DNA of 64,000 nucleotides, taken from contig NZ_VUOC01000001.1 in the NCBI RefSeq assembly GCF_008386695.1, positions 1,756,001-1,820,000 on the forward strand. Reading direction: 5' to 3'. Position 1 is the first letter of the stretch. Every line of letters begins with the position of its first letter. The translations under genes and the position numbers were made by a program. Below are positions 25,896 through 36,200 of the stretch, piece by piece. Source of the DNA: Chitinophaga agrisoli (GTDB lineage Bacteria; Bacteroidota; Bacteroidia; Chitinophagales; Chitinophagaceae). The notes below the pieces were generated by a model. The model was given only the letters and a program-made list of their open reading frames with translations, had not been told where the DNA came from and made no database searches.

Positions 25896-25926
25896 CAAAA
25901 GTACACAAAAGATACTAATTACCAAA
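25896..25926 (-). promoter_or_regulatory. Bacteroidota promoter for tRNA-Glu copy 1
   Basis: On the minus strand: -33 TTTG (25923-25926), a 19-base spacer, and -7 TACTTTTG (25896-25903), 19 bases before the tRNA 5' end. A full consensus match. Confidence 0.75.
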
Positions 25927-26112
25927 TTTTTTCCTGCCAAACATACGGGATCAACCTATACACCGTACGTCCCATATACTCCTTATACCGTTTTACGTGG
26001 TAATTTATCATACAATGATACTACCACAAAACTCACTACACCACACGCACATCCATTGCGTAACTCACCCGTTACTTTGCATATAACATATTTGTTAACC
26101 CAAACCCCAAAA

Positions 26113-28206
26113 ATGACAGTAACCTCGATCGCAACCCTGAAAAGTACAAATGGCGCTGCCCCAAATGAATATAGCCATGTACTGGGATATTATACGCCCG
26201 GCGACGGTGGCGGAGGGGCCTTTTATTGGGATGATGCTGCTACGGACGCCGAAGATGGCATCGTCACAATAAAAGCCCCAAATGCTACCGGTCGCTGGAA
26301 ACGTCTGCACATGCACATCATAGATGTAAAATGGGCTGGCGCCAAAGGCGACGGTACTACCAATGATATTACCGCCGTACAGCAGGCAATTGATTTTTGC
26401 AGCCAGAATGGCTACACCCTCAAGCTATCACCGGGTACCTATCTGTGCAACGGCAGTCTTTGGTTAAAAGATAACACGGTCATCACCGGCGCCGGCAGCA
26501 TCAGCGTATTAAAAATAGGCGCTTCCGGCCAGATAAGAGGAGAGAAGGGAGGCGTCAGGAATTATGGTTTTAGTACCAAGTACTTAGACGAAATTATTCC
26601 TGCAAATGGCGAGGATTATGACAATGTGCTGCTAACCACGGATGTTGCCAAAGGAAGCGTTACGCTGCCGGTAGCCAGTACCACACAGGTAAATATTGGA
26701 GATGTAGTGTATACCTATAACGATTTTGGTGATGCCTGGGCCATTTTAGAGAATGTAGCGTTTTCGGCGGAGTGGAACAACTATGATAACCCGCTGGCAC
26801 AAATGGAGGTATTTACAGTAGTAGCCAAAACAACCACTACGGTTACCCTTAACCGGCCTACACTATTCGATTGTCCCAAAGACGCGCCCTTCCGCAAACT
26901 GATCGGCGTAAGAGATGTATGGCTCAGCGATTTCAAAGTTGAATTTGTTGCAGAAGTACAAAATGGCATCCTGTTGGAGCAGATACGTAACTGCCGCATT
27001 GATAAGCTCGTGCTGCAAAATGGTGGTATTGCGCTGATGAACAAGTCCGCATGGAGCACCGTTACAAATTGCACGATCACTACTAATACTTACCGTTGTA
27101 TAGTTGTAGATGCCTTTAGCACCGGCAACAGGATCAGCAATAATACCTGCAATTATACCCACGGTGGCGATGCGGCTATTCTTGTAATGATGTCCAATAA
27201 CAATAGTGTTTGTAATAATACGGTAGAAGGCAGTGGCGGGAGGCCGTTGGATGAACTCGGCATTTGTTGTCATGCCCGTAGCTATAACAATGTATTTGTA
27301 GGTAATGTGGTCAGAAATATGGCAGAAGGTTACGGCCTTTACTTTGGCTGCTGGGCCAATACATTTCACGCCAATTCATCCGCCAAATGTTTTGTGGACT
27401 ATTCCGTCTACTATGCCGGCAAAGCCACTATTTCCGGCGCGGTTAGCTTCGGTACCTCAGAAATAAGGGATAATATTGTATTGCCCCCTGATCCTCCCGG
27501 GACGATCCGCCTGAAACGCTCGTTATCGATCTTCGGCAGCCGGGATATAGTAGTAACAGACGGCATCTTCGAAAAGAACATGCTCATACAGGCTACAAAA
27601 AATGTAGTGATCGCCAATAATACCCTGCAAGGGGATCTTACACTGATCCCCGACCTCAGTGATGCCGGCCCGGTGATCCGTAATAACCGCATTATTTCCA
27701 CCGGCAAGTGTATCTCCGTGATGGTACCGGTCTATAACACAACGGCCCCTTATACGCCCATTCTCATAGAGGGCAATTACCTGGAAGGGAATGCAGATAG
27801 GCTGATCTATATCCAGCGGGCGGTGCACGTTTATATCAGGCACAACACCATAAAGGCCAACGATCATATAGGCGTCGGCTTTAATGATGTAGCCAGCTTT
27901 ACGGCTATTACCAATAATCATTTTATGGATTGCGCTGTTGCGGTAGATTTTTCCGCCACGCCTGGCAGTAATGTAAGCACATCATATGCAGCGGTGAAGG
28001 ATAACCAGTTCTTTAATTGTACAACAATGTACCAGTCCTGGGTATCCCCGGTAAACAACAGCTTTATAGGAAAATGTGGCGTAAACGGTTTTGAGATCAT
28101 GAACCTTGCCGCAACCGTACCGGTAACGCCAGATAAGAAATGGGTCTACATCGCCGCTGCTGACGGTCAAACCGGCGCTGCCAACTGGAAAGAAATTACC
28201 TTATAA
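26113..28206 (+). CDS. Right-handed parallel beta-helix protein, pectate-lyase-3-like
   Basis: 697 residues. The N-terminus (VLGYYTPGDGGGGAFYWD, then AGAKGDGTTNDITAVQQAID) is the start of the pectate-lyase-superfamily / tailspike fold. It is followed by repeated N- and G-rich coils such as NRISNNTCN and NNNSVCNNTVEG, typical of a stacked beta-helix. No signal peptide precedes ATG 26113, and an upstream in-frame start at 26056 does not add one. Role could be polysaccharide binding or cleavage; the missing export signal is odd for a secreted lyase and is more like phage tailspikes or a protein exported another way. No other phage gene is nearby. Confidence 0.8.
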   Translation: MTVTSIATLKSTNGAAPNEYSHVLGYYTPGDGGGGAFYWDDAATDAEDGIVTIKAPNATGRWKRLHMHIIDVKWAGAKGDGTTNDITAVQQAIDFCSQNGYTLKLSPGTYLCNGSLWLKDNTVITGAGSISVLKIGASGQIRGEKGGVRNYGFSTKYLDEIIPANGEDYDNVLLTTDVAKGSVTLPVASTTQVNIGDVVYTYNDFGDAWAILENVAFSAEWNNYDNPLAQMEVFTVVAKTTTTVTLNRPTLFDCPKDAPFRKLIGVRDVWLSDFKVEFVAEVQNGILLEQIRNCRIDKLVLQNGGIALMNKSAWSTVTNCTITTNTYRCIVVDAFSTGNRISNNTCNYTHGGDAAILVMMSNNNSVCNNTVEGSGGRPLDELGICCHARSYNNVFVGNVVRNMAEGYGLYFGCWANTFHANSSAKCFVDYSVYYAGKATISGAVSFGTSEIRDNIVLPPDPPGTIRLKRSLSIFGSRDIVVTDGIFEKNMLIQATKNVVIANNTLQGDLTLIPDLSDAGPVIRNNRIISTGKCISVMVPVYNTTAPYTPILIEGNYLEGNADRLIYIQRAVHVYIRHNTIKANDHIGVGFNDVASFTAITNNHFMDCAVAVDFSATPGSNVSTSYAAVKDNQFFNCTTMYQSWVSPVNNSFIGKCGVNGFEIMNLAATVPVTPDKKWVYIAAADGQTGAANWKEITL

Positions 28207-28245
28207 CCCCTGATAATCCCCTTATATCCCCCTACAACCATGAAA

Positions 28246-28282
28246 GGAAGGCTGCCTCACCCCAAAGGCGGCCTTCCGCTTT
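28246..28282 (+). terminator. Rho-independent terminator after the beta-helix gene
   Basis: An 11-bp stem (ggaaggctgcc / ggcggccttcc, one G-T pair) with a 10-base loop, followed by gctttt. Confidence 0.75.
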
Positions 28283-28325
28283 TCCCCCCGTTATGCTATT
28301 TTCGTACACTCAAAACAGCGTAGCA

Positions 28326-28799
28326 ATGAAAGATCTGAAAGTACTCACACAGGTAGCCGCATTCCACCACACCTTTAAAGTGCCTGTTGAGGCCACACCC
28401 GTTATCCCCTCCGCCAAAAGATGCGCCTTGCGGCTACAGCTGTTCGAAGAGGAACTACAGGAGCTGAAAGAAGCCATCGAAAATAACGACCTCGTAGAAA
28501 TTGCCGATGCGTTGTGCGACCTGCAATATGTGCTCACCGGCACGGCCCTGGAGTTTGGTCTGGGTAATACCTTCCCGGACCTGTTCAATGAAGTGCACCG
28601 CTCCAATATGAGCAAAGCCTGCAAAACAGTGGAGGAAGCAGAAAAGACCATCGCCCATTACCGGGCTAACCTTAACACAGATGCTTATTACCGGGAGATA
28701 GATGGCATGTTTGTAGTATACCGTTCTTCAGATGAGAAAACGCTGAAATCCGTTAATTTCTCTGCACCCGTATTGAAACCCATTTTGGGCGGTAAGTAA
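28326..28799 (+). CDS. MazG-like nucleotide pyrophosphohydrolase
   Basis: 157 residues, all-alpha MazG/PRA-PH type. The metal-binding pattern is visible as E42-E43-L-Q-E46, then E58-I-A-D61 and D65. Such enzymes hydrolyse (d)NTPs or related nucleotides to monophosphates. The ATG at 28326 was chosen over an in-frame start at 28293. It stands alone between the beta-helix gene and a non-coding stretch. Confidence 0.8.
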   Translation: MKDLKVLTQVAAFHHTFKVPVEATPVIPSAKRCALRLQLFEEELQELKEAIENNDLVEIADALCDLQYVLTGTALEFGLGNTFPDLFNEVHRSNMSKACKTVEEAEKTIAHYRANLNTDAYYREIDGMFVVYRSSDEKTLKSVNFSAPVLKPILGGK

Positions 28800-28815
28800 G
28801 GAACTAAAGATTTCA

Positions 28816-28860
28816 CGACAAAATATGTCGCGAAAATGTCGCGATATCAAGTTCGCGACA
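28816..28860. repeat. Cluster of TGTCG(CGA) elements in alternating orientation
   Basis: Four related units in 45 bases: cgaca 28816-28820, tgtcgcga 28826-28833, tgtcgcga 28837-28844 and tcgcgaca 28853-28860. The last two form an 8-bp hairpin with an 8-base loop, and the first two a 5-bp hairpin. Not a terminator. Confidence 0.7.
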
Positions 28861-28883
28861 AAAAACATGGAGGCAATAAGGAC

Positions 28884-29048
28884 TTAATCCTCTCCCTGTC
28901 TTTCCCATGTATAGCCGAGATCGCTATACCGGTAGGGAGGCACAATCCATGCGCATTGTGTATAGCTTCCCGCATGGTCTGAATTAAAGTTGGTTCTGAA
29001 CATGGTGTTGGAATTAATACGATCCCGGTTGCCCTTGAGAACAAACAT
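28884..29048 (-). CDS. Possible small protein, 54 residues, unrecognised
   Basis: An ORF from ATG (minus, 29048) starting MFVLKGNRDRINSN and ending PPYRYSDLGYTWERQGED. Its composition is protein-like, richer in aromatic and charged residues than the competing 65-codon minus frame at 28847-29044. It may be an intact small gene or the 3' end of a decayed one; an in-frame stop lies just upstream of the ATG. No family recognised. Confidence 0.3.
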   Translation of the reverse strand: MFVLKGNRDRINSNTMFRTNFNSDHAGSYTQCAWIVPPYRYSDLGYTWERQGED

Positions 29049-29223
29049 ATAAAATATTTAAACTATTTAACTTGAAACTGATAGCGCAATCTTTCAGAGC
29101 GTATGAAACTGGTTAGTTCTCCAAGGGTTCCGCTTATCAAGCTGGGGTATTAAGGGCTACGAATGGAACGGCCGGGTCATTTAAATGCAATGAGGGGTAC
29201 GGGATGTGGGAATTTCTCAAAAT

Positions 29224-29253
29224 AATAAAGGCTGCTTTATAGCAGCCTTTATT
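29224..29253 (-). terminator. Hairpin terminator candidate after tRNA-Glu copy 2
   Basis: A perfect 13-bp inverted repeat (aataaaggctgct / agcagcctttatt) with a 4-base loop, 7 bases past the tRNA 3' end on the minus strand, followed there by attttg. Confidence 0.65.
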
Positions 29254-29260
29254 AACCTCG

Positions 29261-29332
29261 TACCGCGTACGGGAATCGAACCCGTGATTCATCCGTGAAA
29301 GGGACGCGTCTTAACCCCTTGACCAACGCGGC
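29261..29332 (-). tRNA. tRNA-Glu (anticodon TTC), copy 2
   Basis: 72-nt tRNA identical to 25805-25876, in the same orientation. CCA is not encoded. Flanking sequences differ apart from a similarly built promoter. Confidence 0.92.
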
Positions 29333-29349
29333 GTCATTGTTTGGGATTG

Positions 29350-29380
29350 CAAAGGTAATATCTCCCCCCATATTTCCAAA
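29350..29380 (-). promoter_or_regulatory. Bacteroidota promoter for tRNA-Glu copy 2
   Basis: On the minus strand: -33 TTTG (29377-29380), a 19-base spacer, and -7 TACCTTTG (29350-29357), 17 bases before the tRNA 5' end. Confidence 0.75.
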
Positions 29381-29406
29381 AAAAAATTGCTTAACGCAAA
29401 TTTCTA

Positions 29407-29437
29407 TTGATTAATCCCTGTATAGCTTGTAAATTCG
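29407..29437 (+). promoter_or_regulatory. Probable promoter of gap
   Basis: TTG (29407-29409), 20 bases, then TAAATTCG (29430-29437), one mismatch from TAnnTTTG. It lies 33 bases before the gap start codon. Confidence 0.4.
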
Positions 29438-29470
29438 CATCTCTATTTTTCAATTCAAACACAGTGTAAA

Positions 29471-30487
29471 ATGGGTACGACTCTTAAAATCGGTATTAAT
29501 GGATTCGGTCGCATAGGCCGTTTGGTTTACCGTCAGATTTACAAAATGCCTGGTATTGATGTTGTAGCAATCAATGACCTCACCAGCCCGAAAGTGCTGG
29601 CGCATCTGCTGAAATATGATTCCGCGCAGGGTAGGTTCGACGCAGAAGTGAAATCCTCTGAAAACTCCATCTCCGTTAATGGCGACGAAGTAAAGATATA
29701 CGCTCAGAAAGATCCTTCCCAGATTCCCTGGAAAGATCACGGTATCGACGTGGTGATCGAGTGCACCGGTTTCTTCACCGATAAAGAGAAAGCTGAAGCC
29801 CACCTGAAAGCAGGCGCTAAACGCGTAGTGATCTCTGCTCCCGCTACCGGCGACCTGAAAACCATCGTATTCAACGTAAACCACGAGATCCTGGATGGTA
29901 GCGAAACCGTTATCTCCTGCGCTTCCTGTACTACCAACTGCCTGGCCCCTATGGCTAAGGTAATGAACGATAAGTTCGGTATCGTGGCCGGTCAGATGAC
30001 CACCATCCACGCCTATACCAACGACCAGAACACCCTGGACGCTCCGCACCCGAAAGGTGACCTGCGCCGCGCCCGCGCTGCTGCTGCCAACATCGTTCCC
30101 AACAGCACCGGCGCCGCTAAAGCGATCGGCCTGGTTCTGCCGGAACTGAAAGGTAAACTGGATGGCGGTGCACAACGCGTGCCCACTATCACCGGCTCCC
30201 TCACAGAATTAACAACCATCCTGTCTAAGAAAACATCCATAGAAGAAGTGAACGCTGCCATGAAGGCCGCTGCCAACGAATCTTATGGCTATACTGAAGA
30301 CGAGATTGTTAGCTCTGACATCGTAGGTATGAACTTCGGTTCCCTGTTCGATGCTACCCAGACTAAGATCGTAACCGTGGGTGATACCCAGCTGGTGAAG
30401 ACCGTATCCTGGTATGATAACGAAATGAGCTATGTGTCTCAGCTGGTGCGCACCGTGAAACACTTTGCAGGACTGATCAGCAAATAA
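29471..30487 (+). CDS. gap: Glyceraldehyde-3-phosphate dehydrogenase
   Basis: 338 residues. Glycolytic enzyme oxidising glyceraldehyde 3-phosphate to 1,3-bisphosphoglycerate with NAD. The N-terminal Rossmann motif is [13 protein letters not shown], the nucleophile is C153 in [12 protein letters not shown], and the [23 protein letters not shown] segments are intact. It is followed by pgk, the next enzyme of the pathway, across a 105-base gap containing a long hairpin. Confidence 0.98.
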   Translation: MGTTLKIGINGFGRIGRLVYRQIYKMPGIDVVAINDLTSPKVLAHLLKYDSAQGRFDAEVKSSENSISVNGDEVKIYAQKDPSQIPWKDHGIDVVIECTGFFTDKEKAEAHLKAGAKRVVISAPATGDLKTIVFNVNHEILDGSETVISCASCTTNCLAPMAKVMNDKFGIVAGQMTTIHAYTNDQNTLDAPHPKGDLRRARAAAANIVPNSTGAAKAIGLVLPELKGKLDGGAQRVPTITGSLTELTTILSKKTSIEEVNAAMKAAANESYGYTEDEIVSSDIVGMNFGSLFDATQTKIVTVGDTQLVKTVSWYDNEMSYVSQLVRTVKHFAGLISK

Positions 30488-30511
30488 GCTAGTCAATATC
30501 ATTATAAGCTG

Positions 30512-30564
30512 AAGGGTGAGTAGTGAAAGTGAATAAACCGATTCACGCTTCACTGGTCACCCTT
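30512..30564 (+). promoter_or_regulatory. Long imperfect hairpin between gap and pgk
   Basis: The arms aagggtga-agtgaa-gtgaat and attcac-ttcact-tcaccctt pair over about 23 positions with a few mismatches and a 6-base loop. The following bases (tacttttcacc) are only weakly T-rich. It may set relative gap/pgk levels by partial termination or RNA processing. Confidence 0.6.
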
Positions 30565-30592
30565 TACTTTTCACCTCCACAAAACTTAGGTC

Positions 30593-31789
30593 ATGAGTAA
30601 ATTCTCCGGTTATAACTTTAATGGCAAAAAAGCGCTGATCCGCGTGGATTTTAACGTTCCCCTGAACGACAAATTCGAGATCACGGACGATACCCGTATG
30701 CGCGCAGCCGTGCCTACCATCAAAAAGATCCTGAATGATGGCGGCGCCGTTATATTAATGTCCCACCTAGGCCGTCCCAAAGATGGCCCTACTAATAAAT
30801 ACTCCCTCAAGCACCTGGTATTCCACCTGGTAAGCCTGCTGGGCGGCGGTACCGTTAAGTTCGCGGAAGACTGCATTGGTCCGGAAGCGGAGAAAGCGGC
30901 GGCCAACCTGCAAATGGGCGAAGTGCTGCTGCTGGAGAACCTGCGCTTCCACAAAGAGGAAGAAAAAGGTGACGCCGGCTTTGCACAGGAACTGGCTAAA
31001 CTGGGCGATGTGTATGTGAATGACGCCTTCGGTACAGCCCACCGCGCCCACGCCTCTACGGCCGTGATCGCACAGTACTATCCTAAAGACGCCCGCATGT
31101 TTGGCCTGCTCATGGAAGCAGAGGTAGGCAATGCGGAAAAAGTGATGCACAGCGCAGAACGTCCCTTCACCGCTATCTTGGGCGGCGCTAAGGTGAGCGA
31201 TAAGATCCTGATCATCGAAAACCTGATGGAAAGGGCCAACAACATCATCATCGGTGGCGGTATGGCATACACTTTCCTCAAAGCCCAGGGCAAAGAGATC
31301 GGTAACTCCCTCTGCGAAAATGATAAGCTGGACCTGGCCAACGAGCTGCTGGCAAAGGCAAAAGCTAAAGGCGTAGCGCTGTTACTGCCCGTAGACTCCG
31401 TAGCCGCGGATAAGTTTGCGGCGGATGCTAATACGCAGGTAGTGTCTAACGATAATATCCCCGCTGGCTGGATGGGCCTGGATATCGGAGAAAAATCCGT
31501 ACAGCTGTTCAGCGATGTGATCGCGCAGTCTAAGACCATCCTGTGGAATGGTCCTATGGGCGTGTTCGAGATGGAAGCCTTCCAGGGCGGCACTAAAGCG
31601 GTGGCAAACGCTATCGTGAAAGCCACCTCCCAGGGCGCTTTCTCACTGGTAGGCGGCGGCGACTCTGTTGCGGCGGTGAACCAGTTTGGCCTGGCAGATA
31701 AAGTAAGCTATGTATCCACCGGCGGTGGCGCTATGCTAGAGTACTTTGAAGGAAAAGAACTGCCCGGTATCACTGCTGTAAACGCATAA
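30593..31789 (+). CDS. pgk: Phosphoglycerate kinase
   Basis: 398 residues. Transfers phosphate from 1,3-bisphosphoglycerate to ADP. Landmarks are [11 protein letters not shown] near the N-terminus, [23 protein letters not shown], and the C-terminal nucleotide loop [12 protein letters not shown]. Co-oriented with gap and closed by a terminator. Confidence 0.98.
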   Translation: MSKFSGYNFNGKKALIRVDFNVPLNDKFEITDDTRMRAAVPTIKKILNDGGAVILMSHLGRPKDGPTNKYSLKHLVFHLVSLLGGGTVKFAEDCIGPEAEKAAANLQMGEVLLLENLRFHKEEEKGDAGFAQELAKLGDVYVNDAFGTAHRAHASTAVIAQYYPKDARMFGLLMEAEVGNAEKVMHSAERPFTAILGGAKVSDKILIIENLMERANNIIIGGGMAYTFLKAQGKEIGNSLCENDKLDLANELLAKAKAKGVALLLPVDSVAADKFAADANTQVVSNDNIPAGWMGLDIGEKSVQLFSDVIAQSKTILWNGPMGVFEMEAFQGGTKAVANAIVKATSQGAFSLVGGGDSVAAVNQFGLADKVSYVSTGGGAMLEYFEGKELPGITAVNA

Positions 31790-31848
31790 ACGGTAAAAAT
31801 ATAATTGGCGGATCAGGATCGCTTCGGTGCTGGTCCGTAATGCATTAC

Positions 31849-31877
31849 GCCCTCCGGACAAACCGGGGGGCTTTTTT
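31849..31877 (+). terminator. Rho-independent terminator after pgk
   Basis: Stem gccctccgg / ccggggggc with a 5-base loop, followed by six T. Confidence 0.85.
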
Positions 31878-31942
31878 ATGCCCCTTTGCCGCCTGACACA
31901 TCCGTAGCAGAAAACCGGAGTTTATTTGTATTTTGGATTACT

Positions 31943-33184
31943 ATGAAACGGATCTTCGGGCACCTCTATTTCCAGGTTATTATTGCAATCATATTAGGTA
32001 TTCTGGCTGGCATGTTATTCCCCGGCATTGCCCCCACGGCTAAGCTGATCAGCGATGGTTTTATTAACCTCATCAAAATGCTCATCGCCCCCATCATCTT
32101 CCTCACCATTGTATTGGGCATTGCCCGCATGGGCGATATGAAGAAGGTAGGCCGGGTAGGAGGGAAGGCCCTGCTGTACTTTGAGATCGTTACCACCCTG
32201 GCCATCATTATAGGCCTGGTAGTGGCCAATTGGGTAAAACCCGGACATGGCGTGGCTTTTAAACATGTGGATGTAGCCGCCGTGACCAAAATAGAGCAAG
32301 CCGCGGAAGGTATGAACTGGGCAGATTTTTTCCTCCATATCATCCCCTCCAACGTATTCGATTCTTTTGCCAAAGGCGATATCCTGCAGGTGCTGGTATT
32401 CGCCATCCTCTTTGGATACGGCGTTTCCCGCATGAAGGAGGCCGGCGTTCCGCTGTTGAACACCCTCGAAAGGATAGCACAGGTGTTCTTCAATATCCTG
32501 AAAGTCATTATGAAGCTGGCGCCCCTGGGCGCTTTTGGCGGCATGGCCTTTACCATTGGCAATTTTGGCTTACGTGCATTACAACCCCTGGCCATGCTTA
32601 TGGGCTGCGTATACCTGACCATGTTCCTGTTCATCTTTCTTGTATTGGGCGCTATTGCCCGCTTTTACCGTTTCAGCCTCTGGAAATACCTGCGCTTTGT
32701 GCGTAATGAAATACTGCTGGTACTGGGTACTTCCTCTTCAGAATCCGCCCTGCCGGGTATGATGGAACGCCTGGAGGAGCTGGGCTGCTCCCGCTCCGTA
32801 GTAGGCCTGGTCATACCCGCCGGTTATTCCTTTAACCTGGATGGTACCAGTATTTACCTGTCCATGTCCGTTATTTTCCTGGCCCAGGTATTTGGGGTGG
32901 ATCTGAGCCTGGCGCAGGAGATCACCATCATAGGCATCCTGGTCATTACCTCCAAAGGCGCTGCGGGCATTACCGGCAGCGGTTTTATCGTACTGGCTTC
33001 CACCCTCACTGTTATTAAGGTAATACCGGTAGAAGGGTTGGCCATCCTCATTGGCGTAGACCGCTTTATGTCAGAGGCCAGGGCCATCACTAACCTGATA
33101 GGCAACGGCGTGGCCACCATCGTAGTGGCCAAAAGCGAAAAGGAATTTGACGAAGCAAAGTACAAGGCGGCTGTCGGCCTCTAG
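31943..33184 (+). CDS. Dicarboxylate/amino acid:cation symporter (GltP/DctA family)
   Basis: 413 residues with about eight membrane helices and re-entrant loops. Family motifs are the serine-rich loop TSSSESALPGMM, the GYSFNLDGTSIYLS signature, and the VDRFMSEAR segment near the C-terminus. It takes up glutamate, aspartate or C4-dicarboxylates with H+ or Na+. The ATG at 31943 gives a normal N-terminus (MKRIFGHLYFQV); an in-frame start at 31886 would lie right behind the pgk terminator. Single-gene unit. Confidence 0.93.
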   Translation: MKRIFGHLYFQVIIAIILGILAGMLFPGIAPTAKLISDGFINLIKMLIAPIIFLTIVLGIARMGDMKKVGRVGGKALLYFEIVTTLAIIIGLVVANWVKPGHGVAFKHVDVAAVTKIEQAAEGMNWADFFLHIIPSNVFDSFAKGDILQVLVFAILFGYGVSRMKEAGVPLLNTLERIAQVFFNILKVIMKLAPLGAFGGMAFTIGNFGLRALQPLAMLMGCVYLTMFLFIFLVLGAIARFYRFSLWKYLRFVRNEILLVLGTSSSESALPGMMERLEELGCSRSVVGLVIPAGYSFNLDGTSIYLSMSVIFLAQVFGVDLSLAQEITIIGILVITSKGAAGITGSGFIVLASTLTVIKVIPVEGLAILIGVDRFMSEARAITNLIGNGVATIVVAKSEKEFDEAKYKAAVGL

Positions 33185-33249
33185 CATTTTTCGTATCTTG
33201 CTGGCTGGTACCGTCCCGCCAGCATCAACCAACATGTAAAACGAAGAGT

Positions 33250-36200
33250 GTGAAAGAAAACAGACTGTTTGCATATGTCCCTATGTACGTATGGAAATTA
33301 CGTAAGATCATCCTTTCATTGCTTTGCATTTTACTGCTTACACAACCTCTTTTTGCCCAGGAACCGCATATTTCCTACTCCTTCTCCCATCTGAATATAC
33401 AGAATGGCCTGGCCAGTAACCATGTATCCGCTATCCTGCAGGATAGGAAAGGTTTTATATGGATAGCCAGCACCGCCCTGCAACGGTATGATGGCAGCAA
33501 CCTGCTCACCGTTGCTAATCTCGATAAAGTGCCCGGCACCATCTATTATGATGATATCTGTCTTTGCGAAGACCGTAAAGGCCGTATCTGGATGGGCGCT
33601 CCGGATAATATCCGCATCTACGATCCTAATACCAATGCCGTTAAAGCCCTTAAAGTGGATATCCCGCCCGGCGCCCAGGGTAACCTGCAATGCAGCCACA
33701 TTGTAGAAGACCATACCGGCGTTATATGGGCCACCACCCAGGAGGGGCTGCTGCGTTATGATGATAGCAGCCATAGCTTTGAAAAAGCCACCTTTATCCC
33801 GGAGGCGCAGCGCCTGCAAATGAATAGCGCTATTATCGAAGACCAGGATGGCGGCCTGTGGATCAGCGGCACCCACGGTATTTTTCTGCTGGATCGTGAT
33901 CGCAAACACGTCTATAATGCAGACCATAACCCGGACCAACTCCCCATCTTCCGCATAGGTAATAGCGTACGCCGGTTCTTTATAGATTACCGGCGGCGTA
34001 TGTGGATCGCCTCCCGCGGCGCAGGGCTGTACTGTTACGATCCTGTCACTAAAAAACTGGAGGTGCTGGGCCTGGGCGATGTATACGCCATCACCGCAGA
34101 CCTGGACCATAATATCTGGGTGGCTTCGGAAAACGACGGTATTTTCCGCTATGATAACGAGCTGCAGGAGTTTAACGTGAACATCCGCGCGGAGAATGCG
34201 GATGACCAGGGGCTGCACTACGATTTCGAATCTAACTGCTTCCTTACAGACCGCGAGGGCCACCTGTGGATAGGTACAGATAAGGGCGTGAACATCCTGA
34301 GCCTGCACAACCGCACCTTCCGGATGATGGACCACCGCACCGTCTTTAACGGCACCTCCCTCTGCCTGCCCCGGGCAGAGGTCACCGATCTTTTCCAGAC
34401 CCGCAGTGGAGATATATTTGCCGGCTACTGGGGACAGGGCTTTAGCTGGTTCAGCAGCCGCCTGGGCCTCAAACATAATTTTATACATGGTGCTGGCGAT
34501 TCTGCCTATACCCTCCCGGAAATGCGCGGCCTGGTCTGGAGTTTTTCAGAACTGCAGAACGGGCATGTGCTGGTAGGACAGGAGAATGGTTACCTCTCAG
34601 AATTTGATCCCCAGCAAGGGCGCTTCGTAGGGCACTATACCTCGGATGCTTTCCAGGAGCAAACCCTCATGAACATGTATGTGGAAAGTGATACCGCAGT
34701 ATGGGTCGGCCTCTACAAAAAAGGGCTGGCCCGCTGGAACCCGCATACAAAAAAAGCTTACGGTTATCCACAACTGCTGGAGAAGATCCACCGCCAGACC
34801 TCCGTAATGGACATCGCCAGCCAGGGCGATTCTATGCTGTGGCTCGCTACCAGCACCGCGGGCCTCCTCCTGTTCAATAAAGTGACCGGCCAGATGGTCA
34901 CCCGGGAAAATTTCCGGCAGGATCAGCTAACCATTAACAATATTACCTGCCTATATAAGGCCGATGATACCACCCTCATAGCTGGTACAGATCACGGATT
35001 ATGGGTATTCAATACCAACCGCCGCACCAAACAGCCCCTCAAGATCAACGGTATCCTGTTTAATGAATGGGTGCTGTGTATGCGCCCGGATGGCGATGGG
35101 GCGCTGTGGTTCACCACGGAATACGGCTTTTACCGCTTTAACCGCAAGCTGTTTAACCTGGAAACATTTGTGCAGGGAGATGATATCATCGATAACAACC
35201 GCCGGGTGCGGCGCCGTATCCTGCAACTGCAGGATGGCCGTATGCTGGTAGGGGCTTCTGATCACTTTGTTGCCTTTGATCCCGCGGTGTTAAAAGTAGC
35301 GCCGCCCCCGCCGGATGTAAGTATATTGGGCCTCAAGGCCATGGACAGCACCATACAGATAGATGCCGCCATTGATGCACGCCAGCCCGTAACGCTCTCA
35401 TACCGGCAGAACTTTCTCTCCATTGAGTTCAAAAGCCTGCAATACCACCACGAAAAGATCCGCTACTTCTACCAGCTGGATGGCCTGGATGAAGACTGGG
35501 TAAATGCGGAAGGGCTGCTGGTAGCAAAATATACCAACCTGCCTCCCGGTAATTATACATTTAAAGTACGCAGCGTGAACACGGCGGGCACCTTCTCTGC
35601 CCATACCACCGCCCTGCGCATCAACATAAAACCGGCTTTCTGGCAAACTACCTGGTTCAAGATCCTCTGCGGCCTGCTGGTTATTGCGTTGATCTACCTG
35701 TATTTCCGCCTGCGCATTTACCTTATCAAAAAAGAAGCCCGCCAAAGAACGCAGATGCAGCAACAGATGGCCCAGCTGGAAATGCGTGCCCTGCGGGCGC
35801 AAATGAACCCGCATTTCATCTTTAATGCGCTGAACTCCATTCAGACCTTTATGATGAAGAACGAAACGGAGCAGGCGCTTTCTTACCTTAACCGTTTTGC
35901 AAGACTGATCCGTAGCGTATTGGACCATTCGCAGCAAAATACCATCCCCATCTCTAAAGAGGTGAACATGCTGGAGAACTATATGGAGTTGGAAAAACTG
36001 CGTTTTGCAGACCAGTTTAACTATGAGATAGTCATAGATCCCGCCATAGATGCGGATTTTACGGAGATACCCACCATGATCATACAGCCCTTTATAGAAA
36101 ATGCCATCTGGCATGGGCTGCTGCATAAAAAAGAACAAGGAAGGCTGCTGCTCACTTTTACAAAAATGCAGGACCGTATCCTGTGTACAATAGAAGATAA

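Larger units (their letters stand above)
28800..29260. other. Largely non-coding stretch between MazG-like gene and tRNA-Glu copy 2
   Basis: 461 bases without a firm gene. It contains a cluster of TGTCGCGA elements at the start, one possible 54-codon minus-strand ORF (28884-29048), and a hairpin before the tRNA. I read all frames of 29049-29223 and saw nothing recognisable, and no integrase or transposase remnant. Confidence 0.6.

Noticed and set aside
26113-28206. Prophage inferred from the tailspike-like protein
   Set aside because: No capsid, terminase, integrase or lysis gene nearby; one beta-helix gene is not enough.
28847-29044. 65-codon minus-strand ORF
   Set aside because: Overlaps the 54-codon ORF; composition is less protein-like and no motif is present.
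33331-34488. 385-codon minus-strand ORF
   Set aside because: Antisense to the propeller repeats of the histidine kinase; no motif of its own.
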